NCBI GenBank assembly: GCA_010093515.1
Contig: MU001671.1
Span: 1,497,204 to 1,561,203 of the forward strand
Source of the DNA: Lineolata rhizophorae
Taxonomy: Eukaryota > Ascomycota > Dothideomycetes > Lineolatales > Lineolataceae
Reading direction: 5' to 3'
Length of the DNA: 64,000 nt
Positions 56,477 through 64,000 of this stretch are shown piece by piece; the stretch's first letter is position 1, and the number at the start of each line of letters is the position of its first letter. The notes beneath the pieces were generated by a model that was not told the origin of the DNA, ran no database searches, and saw only the letters and a list, made by a program, of their open reading frames with translations. Position numbers and translations under genes: made by a program.

Positions 56477-57628
56477 ATGAAGTCTATCGCAATCGCTCTC
56501 GGTTTTCTCTCCCTCGCGGCCGCGCAGGACGTGTGCCCGACCCTGCCAGCCGACATCAACTTTTCCGAGCCGGCGCTTCCAGACCCGTTCGTCGCGCTGG
56601 ACGGATCAGAAATCACGACCGTGGATGCGTGGGAGTGCCGCCGAGAGGAAATTAGGGACCTCTTCCAGCGCTACGAGCTTGGCCCCAAGCCTCCCAAGCC
56701 GTCTGAGGTCAGCGCATCCTTCTCCGGCGACCAGCTCACCATCAATTGCTCCGAGGACGGCAGTTCCATCTCTTGGTCCGTCCAGATCAGCTATCCGTCT
56801 TCCGGGCAGGCGCCGTACCCCGCCATCATCGGCTACGGTGGCGGCAGCATCCCGACGCCGGCGGGCGTGGCGAGCATCAACTTCTTCAACGATGAGATCG
56901 CGGACCAGATCACGTACAACCGTGGCAAGTTCTACGACCTATATGGCTCGGAAAGCTCTTCCGCGGCCCTGATTGCGTGGGCTTGGGCTGTCAGCCGCAT
57001 CGTCGATGCTCTCGAGATGACGCCCGATGCAAACGTCGACACTAACAAGCTCGCCGTCACGGGCTGCTCGCGCAACGGCAAGGGCGCCATGATTGCGGGC
57101 GCCTTCGACGACCGCATCGTGCTCACAATCCCGCAGGAGTCAGGCTCGGGCGGGCCTGGCTGCTGGCGCCTCGTGCAGCAGCAAAAAGACCAAGGCGGCT
57201 CCGTCGAGACGGCCGGCCAGATCGTCCAGGGCGATGCGTGGTTCTCACGCGACTTCTCAAGCTACACGGACCGCTTGGACGAGCTGCCGTACGACCACCA
57301 CATGCTGACGGGTCTGTTCGCCCCGCGCGGCCTGCTCATCATTGAGAACACAGCGTTCGAGTGGCTCGGCGACATGAGTACGTACGGGTGCTCGGTGGCG
57401 GGGCAAAAGATATTCGAGTCGCTCGGCGCGGGCGACAACATGGGCTACTCGCAGGTCAGCCATAGCGACCACTGCGGGTTCCCCAGCTCGCAGCAGCCGG
57501 AGCTGACGGCCTTCTTCGACAAGTTTTTGCTTGACCGCGAAACGGATACGGACGTGTTCAAGACAGACGGCAACTTTAACTTTGATGAGAGCCAGTGGAT
57601 CCAGTGGGATGTTCCCGAGCTGGCTTGA
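56477..57628 (+). CDS. Secreted 4-O-methyl-glucuronoyl methylesterase, CE15 (Cip2-like)
   Basis: Cleaves the ester between glucuronoyl groups of xylan and lignin alcohols; secreted. One exon, 383 aa. Signal peptide MKSIAIALGFLSLAAA, cleavage probably before QDVCP. The nucleophile motif GCSRNGKGA places the catalytic Ser at 198. IPQESG (Glu 221) and HSDHCGF (His 332) fit the remaining catalytic residues. Substrate-site and disulfide cysteines are in the expected places (QDVCP, WECRREE, INCSED, PGCWR, YGCSV). There is no cellulose-binding module at either end. The ATG is preceded by ACACC. It lies about 1.2 kb upstream of the GH35 gene on the same strand. Confidence 0.93.
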   Translation: MKSIAIALGFLSLAAAQDVCPTLPADINFSEPALPDPFVALDGSEITTVDAWECRREEIRDLFQRYELGPKPPKPSEVSASFSGDQLTINCSEDGSSISWSVQISYPSSGQAPYPAIIGYGGGSIPTPAGVASINFFNDEIADQITYNRGKFYDLYGSESSSAALIAWAWAVSRIVDALEMTPDANVDTNKLAVTGCSRNGKGAMIAGAFDDRIVLTIPQESGSGGPGCWRLVQQQKDQGGSVETAGQIVQGDAWFSRDFSSYTDRLDELPYDHHMLTGLFAPRGLLIIENTAFEWLGDMSTYGCSVAGQKIFESLGAGDNMGYSQVSHSDHCGFPSSQQPELTAFFDKFLLDRETDTDVFKTDGNFNFDESQWIQWDVPELA

Positions 57629-58836
57629 GGTTCTCGTGGCAGAAAGCCGGAAACATCATTGTTAGTCACGCGGGGTCTTAATTGGATCGTGTGGGATACG
57701 CCAAACTAGCTTGAGCTTGCCTAGTATAGCCATTTCACTTGACATCGTAAGACTTAGACTCGTCTTTTCAACCAGGAGACACATTCATATATCATGCAGT
57801 TATTGAGGTGATTTGGCTGGGTTAGACCTGGAATTGCTTGAATGCGCTGATTTCGTAGCGGTGTCGGTGGACTTTAGCCCCTAGTTCGAAGCTGGCAGTA
57901 GCTTTGACAATATTAAGGATAACTGGATAGAATATTAAAGAGCCACAGCACCATGGCTGCACAATTAGCCTTTGTTAGCAAGAGCTGATGGGCATGCCAA
58001 CATGAACGCTCTCATCATTTTGATTTTGTAAGTAACGCAATCAAGATTTCCCTTGCTGAGCTTGAAACTCCTATCCACGTCTCGCGTGGATATTCTTAAT
58101 TGTGATGCAAACACTGAGTACTCAAGGCTAAAGACAACTCGGCTGGGGATCAGTAGATACTCTCAAGTAAGCATGATTTCACGTAAATTGCCTCCGCAAA
58201 CGCTTTCAATGCCTCTAAAGTGAACGGCAGCTCAATTCCGAGGGCTACCGGGCCGAATTGGATGTCTCGAAGGACCCAGAGATTTTCGCAGAGCTTTGGA
58301 CTTTGCCATTAAGCGTTTTCGGCAACATGTTACCGACAATACTTTGGAATCCATTAGGCCTCGTGAATAGAATTCACTGTGCAACCGAATTAAGTGAATC
58401 CCTGCAGTGACCTCGCTTGCGCCTTGGCAACCTCTGCTCAGTGTGCGGAGAACCCAGTTCTCCACCGTGCGCCGAAACTTGTTGGTCCGATATCTTTGAA
58501 GCCAGTCAATCGGAGCGTTTGCCCCGGCCCCAGGACAGCATAGCTGCCTAACCCCCAGCAGAATCGCCTCGAAACTCCAATCTCATCCATTTCAATTGGA
58601 ACATGAAGCGACGAGACCCTTGACCGTATCCCCCAGAAGCAAAGAGCTTGGCATGATGCGCAACATCAATATAGTCCGCGTGTCATAGTGGCCAATGCAG
58701 TCGGATAGATGAGGTTGAATCGCAGAGGAACGGAGCAGGGTGGCAAGGTCTTGGTGGATTCTACTCGGACATGGGACTATAACTTGCAATGGTATGGCGT
58801 TGACGTCCCAATTGGCTCGCAACGTGCATCCGCAAG
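57629..58836. other. Intergenic between CE15 and GH35 genes
   Basis: 1.2 kb, AT-richer in its first half. It should hold the CE15 3' UTR and the GH35 promoter. Short frames on the minus strand (for example 58232-58465) have no recognisable content. Confidence 0.45.
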
Positions 58837-61800
58837 ATGGTCTCCCTCAAGTGCTTTGTGACGCTCCTGGCGTCTTCGTCTCTGGCAAAGGCATTCAGCA
58901 TCCTACCCCGAGACGGCAATGGCCTTCAGGATGTGGTAGGTCGGCCACCGGTCGTGCGAGAACGTTGCTGAAAAACCTAGGTCACCTGGGACGAGCACTC
59001 GATGATGATCAATGGGACTCGCCTTGCGGTCCTGTCTGGAGAGGTGAGTAGATCGATGCCATGACGAGACGCGCGCTGATTACATAGATGCATCCATGGA
59101 GGTCCGCCAAACCCGCCCCTCGTCAATCATACGCCTTGAACTAAACCCTGCAGGATGCCCGTGGGCTCTCTTTGGGAGGACGTCTTTGAGAAGGTGCGCG
59201 CTCTAGGCTTCAACACAGTCAGCTTCTACGTGCACTGGGGCATCGTCGAGTACAAGAGAGGCGACATCGACTTCGAAGGCTGGCGGAGCCTGCAGCCTTT
59301 CATCGATGCCGCCAAGCGGACGGGGCTGCACCTCATCGCGCGCCCAGGACCGTACATCAACGCGGAGACGACGGGTGGCGGCACGCCGGGCTGGGGAGCC
59401 AGGGTACCCGGCGCGTGGAGGACGTCCAACGCAACGTACGTCGATGCCATGGAGGGCTACGTCCGTCGAGTCTCGCAAATCTTGGCCGAGGCCCAAATCA
59501 CGCGAGGTGGCCCTATCATCATGGTCCAGCCGGAGAACGAGTATTCATACTGCTTCGAGACTCCGGACTGCCCGGTGCCGTGGCCGCAGCCGCTGTACAT
59601 GAACACCCTCCAAGACTTGATGCGCGAGGAGGGCATCGTCGTGCCAACTATTTCGTGAGCGGACCCCCCGCTCGCAGATTGCAGTTCTGACGGCCTCAGG
59701 AACGAGGTCGTGGCGACCTCCTCAAACTACGCTCCCGGGTCTGGCCCCGGAGCGGTCGATATTCGTGGATACGACAACTACCCGCTAGGTGCGTCTCCGC
59801 CTTCGCCGTCGCGACTTAGCTAACCGGCCAGGCTTCATCTGCAACGCGACGTCTTTCTGGCCCGACGGCGCCCTACCGACGAACTACTGGGAGCTGAACC
59901 ACAACATTTCGGGCGGCAATCCGAACTCGATCGTAGAGGTGATTCTTCGCTGCCGCGTGCTGTTTCTGACACTGACCGAATCAGATGCAAGCCGGCGCGC
60001 ATGCGAGGTGGGGATGGTTTAGCAGCGATGACTGTGCCGACATGACCGGCTCCTCGTTCGAGCGTGTCTTTTACAAAAACTACATCTCCTTCTCCACGAT
60101 GACGATGAATCTGTACATGGTACGTCGAACTCGCCACGTCTCAGGCGGCCGCTAACGGGTTCAGTTGTACGGGGGGGCCAACTGGGGAGGGATTGCTTCG
60201 CCGGCCACCGTTACGAGGTTCGTGCGCCACTCCATCTTTCGAACCGCGCTGACGACGTTAGCTACGACTACGGAGGCCCCATTCGGGAGTCGCGGATGCT
60301 GGACAGGGAAAAGTACTCGCAGCTGAAGTTGATCGCGCAATTCCTGCGTGTCTCGCCCGCGTACTACACGACCAAGCCGCTCAACCAGTACCCGGTCAAC
60401 GCGGTCAACGGGTCCTTCACCGACAATCCGGGCCTCGCCGTGACGCAGCTCGCGGACATCGTCGGAAACAAGACTGTTTTCTGGGTCCTCAGGTGTGCCA
60501 CCTCCAAAATCCCCGGCGATCTAAGCTAATTGAGGCAGGCATGCCGCGTACAACTCACTGGAGGATGCAGAATACAAGCTGCAAATCCCAACAAGCCGCG
60601 GGAACTATTCGATTCCCACACTGGGTGGAAGCCTGAGGTTAAACGGACGAGACTCCAAGGTAGGGTCGGACGATGGCACATTGCGCCGGCGACTGCTGAC
60701 AACGCCAGATTCACGTGTCGGACTACGAGTTTGGGGGCAACAAGAAAATTCTCTACTCTTCCGGGGAGATTCTGACTTGGTTCGCTCATCGGCCCATCGC
60801 CGTCCCTGGCAGTGCTAACGCCCGCGCAGGCAAAATCTCGGCTCCAACACCATACTCGTAATTCACGGCTTCTCAGGCGAATTGCACGAGACCGCATTCC
60901 TCATGGAGGCCGTTCGCGTCGAGGTGCTCGCGGGGGACGCCCTACGGGACTCCAGAAGCGAAAACGGCGTCGTCACGATTAACTACCGCATCACCGACTC
61001 GCAAACTGTGGTGGACGTCGGTGAGACCTTGCACGTCATCGTCGTCAATAGGAATGACGCCTTCGAATTCTGGATCCCTGAGCCGGAGCGAAGCCCCGCC
61101 ATCGTCAAATCGCCGTATCTGATACGCTCCGCCGTGCGTACCGATGCAACGCTGGCGCTCCGAGGCGACCTGAACCAGACACAAGCCACAATCGAAGTCT
61201 TTGCCGCCCCAGGAGTGGAATCGGCCACGTACAACGGTCGGAACGTGTCCTTGAACAAGACGGCTTACGGCTCGCTCCTGTTTGACGTTTCCACTACTTC
61301 GGATCTTCAACTTTCGCTTCCGAGCCTACAGGAACTGGATTGGGTAGGAAATTCGCCCCGGCGGGCAATCGAGAGCTGACGAGATAGAAATACATCAACG
61401 GCCTGCCGGAGCTCCGGCCCGATTTCGACGACTCGGCGTGGCCGGATGCAGACCTCGTCAATTCCACGAATCCGCGGACGCCGACGACTCCAACGAGTCT
61501 CTACTCGAGCGACTACGGGGTAGGTTCGATTCGCGTTTGGGACGAGCTCAACGCTGACAGCTCAGTTCCACACCGGTAACATCCTGTGGCGAGGCCATTT
61601 CACCGCGTCCGGCGGCGAACAGGCTTTCAACTGCGAAATCCAAGGTACGTCGACGCTCCAAAGGTACTCCAAGCATGCTTAAAAAATAGGTCAGGCGGAA
61701 GTGCGTTTTCAGTCAGCCTATTCCTCGACAATAGCCAACTTGACTACTTTACCGGCATATATAACGTTGCTTCGGTCAACCTCACCGGCCAGCTGCCGTC

Positions 61801-62705
61801 GGTGGAGCCAGGAAGCGAGCACGTCATAACCGTCCTGCAGGTTGGTCGAAGATCTCGAAGGTCCAATCCTCACGCTGACGGGCCCAGGATCATATGGGAC
61901 TCGAACAGAACTACGGACCGGGTGGTGATCTCCACAAGGTATGGGCGCTCGTCCGGTTCCGTTCAGCGCTGACAAATGCAGATTCCGCGCGGAATTCTAA
62001 ATTACAACTTCACGGGCTCGAACGCCACCAGAGTCACTTGGAAGCTCACCGGCAACCTCGGCGGCGAGTCGGTACGTCGAACAGAACCAAACGCGAAAAA
62101 CTTGCTAATGAAGAACAGTACGTCGATCGCGTCCGCGGGCCGCTCAACGAGGGCGGTCTCTACGCCGAGCGGCAAGGCTTCCACCAGCCCGGGGTAGATA
62201 TGTCGTCGTGGGAGAGCGGCAGTCCGCTCGAAGGAGCAGCTGAGCCAGGAGTCCGCTTTTACAGGTATGCGTTTGTTGCTCCCAAGCGCTCACCGCGCTA
62301 ACTTTTCAGCGCAACATTCGACCTGGACATTCCGTCCGACCTCGACTCTCCCATTGCGTTCAGCTTTACCAACTCGACGACGCCGGCGAACTACCGCTGC
62401 CTTTTGTTCGTCAACGGCTGGCAGTTTGGAAAGTACGGTGCGTGCGTCGACCGAGTCTCAATCCGTGCTTCAGCTAACCTGGATCAGCGAGCAACCTGGG
62501 TCCGCAGAAACGCTTCCCCATTCCCGAGGGCATCCTCAATCACCGCGGCGAGAACACTGTCGGCCTCGAGCTGTGGGCGATGGACCCGGAAGGCGCGAGC
62601 TTGGAAGACTTCTTCCTGGAGCCGGTGGGCGTGGTGGAGACGAGCATGAGCGAAGTTGAACCGCTGCCGCAGCCAGTGTGGGAGCCAAGACTTGGCGCGT
62701 ACTAG
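58837..62705 (+). CDS. lacA: Secreted beta-galactosidase, GH35 (LacA-like), 20 exons
   Basis: Releases terminal beta-galactose from oligo- and polysaccharides; secreted. Exons: 58837-58935, 58981-59043, 59088-59101, 59154-59654, 59700-59788, 59832-59938, 59985-60119, 60165-60217, 60262-60492, 60539-60659, 60709-60779, 60830-61343, 61388-61519, 61566-61644, 61695-61840, 61888-61938, 61982-62071, 62119-62264, 62310-62437 and 62488-62705. Total 995 aa; the 19 introns are 43-52 bp. Signal peptide [19 protein letters not shown]. The (beta/alpha)8 domain shows [32 protein letters not shown], the acid/base Glu in QPENEY (about 188) and the nucleophile Glu in VEMQAG (291, at a splice). Then come [16 protein letters not shown] and [11 protein letters not shown]-terminal jelly-roll motifs include [21 protein letters not shown] and [10 protein letters not shown]. 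Exon 3 is only 14 nt. Confidence 0.93.
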
Positions 62706-63279
62706 CTCACGTGCCGGCGCTCCAGATGCGCACGACTTGCGAACCTCTTCCTGCGAAGATTAGGTGTATATTGGAGCGGGCTAGATGCAGTGGAAGTAGC
62801 TACTACATACATAGACACTTAAACACTGCTGGAAGACAAATCACGTGACAAAGCCTGACCTGCGGTGATCGGCGCCCAGCACTAGCCAATCAGGAGTGCG
62901 CGAAGAGTAAACAGAAGCACCTCGAAACCGGCACGCCGCACGGCGGGCAGGCCGGTGTGGCACGACCAGTGCGAGAAGCTACTGAATCAAGGAAAAGATA
63001 CGGACGAGGTTTCGGGGGCGCGGATGTGAATGTGATGCAGGGCGCCGGCGGGCCAAGTGCGGAGCTGCCAACTCAACGCCCGTCCTTTGTCCTGCGATCG
63101 CTCCTTTCCTCCCTAATCCTCTCTTCCTCAAAGCCCCGTTTCCTTCGTCCCGTCCATTGCTAAGCCTACTCCACTCGCCTCGACTGCCGGACCGCCCCGC
63201 TCGCTTCCTCGGTTCGCCGCACATTCTTAGCATCCCCAACCTCCACGGCCGACGCCCCCGCGTCGTGCCCGCGTGCACC
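62706..63279. other. Intergenic between GH35 and the Ecm25-like gene
   Basis: 574 bp. The right ~200 bp is pyrimidine-rich on the plus strand (CCTTTCCTCC, CTCTTCCTC), likely promoter or leader of the next gene. No other feature was seen. Confidence 0.45.
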
Positions 63280-64000
63280 ATGCGCTCCCAGTTCGCCCAG
63301 CGGCTCCGCAAGTCGTCCATCAGCGCAGTGCCGCCGCCGCGGTCATCGTCCGACTACTCGGAGCGCCTCGCCCGCAGCGCCGCCAGCATCTTGTACCGCT
63401 CGCCGCTGCCGTCGCAGGCGGACCTGCCCGTCTACGTGCTCAACGCCGCCGCCTTTCCCGACGCACGCGAGACCGACTACGACGCGCTGCTGCCTTATGT
63501 GCTGGCCCGGCTGCCCAGCGAGGAGGAGCTACTGACGGGCACCGAGTACGAGGTCGTCTTCTTCGCCGGCGGCGGCGACGACGGCGTCACGTCGCAGCGC
63601 CGGGCCCGCCCCGGCTGGGGCTGGTTCATCCAGGCCTACTATGTGCTGTCGCGGGCCATGCGCAAGCGGTTGCAGCGCCTGTACGTGGTGCACGAGCGAA
63701 GCTGGGTGCGCATTCTGGTGGAGATGTTTTCCACCATCGTGAGCCCAAAGTTTCGCCGCAAGATTGTGCACGGTGCGTGGATCGAGGATGACGGACGCGG
63801 GCTTCATCACTAACGAGACCAGTGTCCACACTCAGTTCCCTCGCTCTCCACGTCGCCCTCGAGGACTTGCTCATCCCCTCGAGCGCCTACTTATACGACC
63901 GCCGCCTATCCGACGATATCTACGCGCCCTACGCTAGTGGCCGGAGGGCCTTCGGAGCTAAGAACCCCCTACCCAAGAGCTCGTCCGGACGATCGAGGCT
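63280..64000 (+). CDS. ecm25: Ecm25-like protein with divergent CRAL/TRIO (Sec14-type) domain, 5' part
   Basis: The window ends inside this gene. Two exons are visible, 63280-63772 and 63823 to the edge (50-bp intron). Start MRSQFAQRLRKSSI. The visible part reads VYVLNAAAFPD, WGWFIQAYYVLSRAMRKRLQ, LYVVHERSWVRILVEMF, IVSPKFRRKIVHVSTLSSLA (across the splice) and EDLLIPSSAYLYDRRL. This is the pattern of the Sec14-like region of p50RhoGAP/Ecm25-type fungal proteins, in which the domain usually precedes a degenerate or active RhoGAP domain. A RhoGAP domain, if present, lies outside. A role in polarity or Rho signalling is inferred from the family. Confidence 0.8.

Noticed and set aside
1-64000. 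tRNA, 5S rRNA and CRISPR arrays
   Set aside because: Scanning for B-box-like words (GGTTCRANNC) gave hits only without a matching A box or stem; no 5S-like sequence and no regularly spaced repeats were seen.

Overview
This is nuclear DNA of a filamentous ascomycete (Pezizomycotina, most likely Sordariomycetes). Nearly every gene has 43-66 bp GT..AG introns with CTNA-type branch sites. The coding regions are GC-rich. The gene set (Ras-GEF with SH3, CHY/RING protein, Psf2, Alg10, Alg14, GH35 and CE15 enzymes, fungal GPCR, Ecm25-like protein) is typical of such fungi. Exon structures were rebuilt by eye from splice motifs and reading frame. For each complete multi-exon model given here the summed exon length is divisible by three. 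No sequence search was run; family names come from recognised motifs.

Layout. 1-238 is the tail of a pogo-like transposase. 529-3575 holds the divergent pair alg10 (-) and psf2 (+). 3576-13720 is a 10 kb stretch with no convincing gene, upstream of the Cdc25-type Ras-GEF (13721-17665). 19210-26910 is a compact block: CHY/RING zinc-finger protein, alg14, a TPR-type protein and a short O6-alkylguanine-DNA alkyltransferase. 26911-30414 is AT-richer, with a duplicated, transition-marked segment and an orphan gag-like fossil. 30415-37800 carries a small mitochondrial membrane protein, a secreted repeat protein, an unknown low-complexity protein and 6-phosphogluconolactonase.

37801-52197 is a gene-poor, mostly AT-rich island. 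It holds an eight-exon, apparently intact GPCR gene (44354-45766) and a heavily decayed DUF3435-type tyrosine recombinase (about 49200-50090, minus strand), the family that drives Starship elements. GC-rich gene space resumes at 52198: the divergent pair TCF25/Rqc1-like and a mitochondrial PP2C, then a secreted CE15 glucuronoyl esterase, a secreted GH35 beta-galactosidase with 20 exons, and the 5' part of an Ecm25-like protein that runs off the window.

Themes. Alg10 and Alg14 both act in lipid-linked oligosaccharide assembly at the ER. The GPCR and the Ras-GEF both belong to nutrient/cAMP signalling in fungi. The CE15 and GH35 genes are neighbours on the same strand and suggest plant-polysaccharide use. 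Triplet-repeat-coded homopolymers (Asp, Ala, Thr, His, Ser-Ala) are inserted in many otherwise conserved proteins here.
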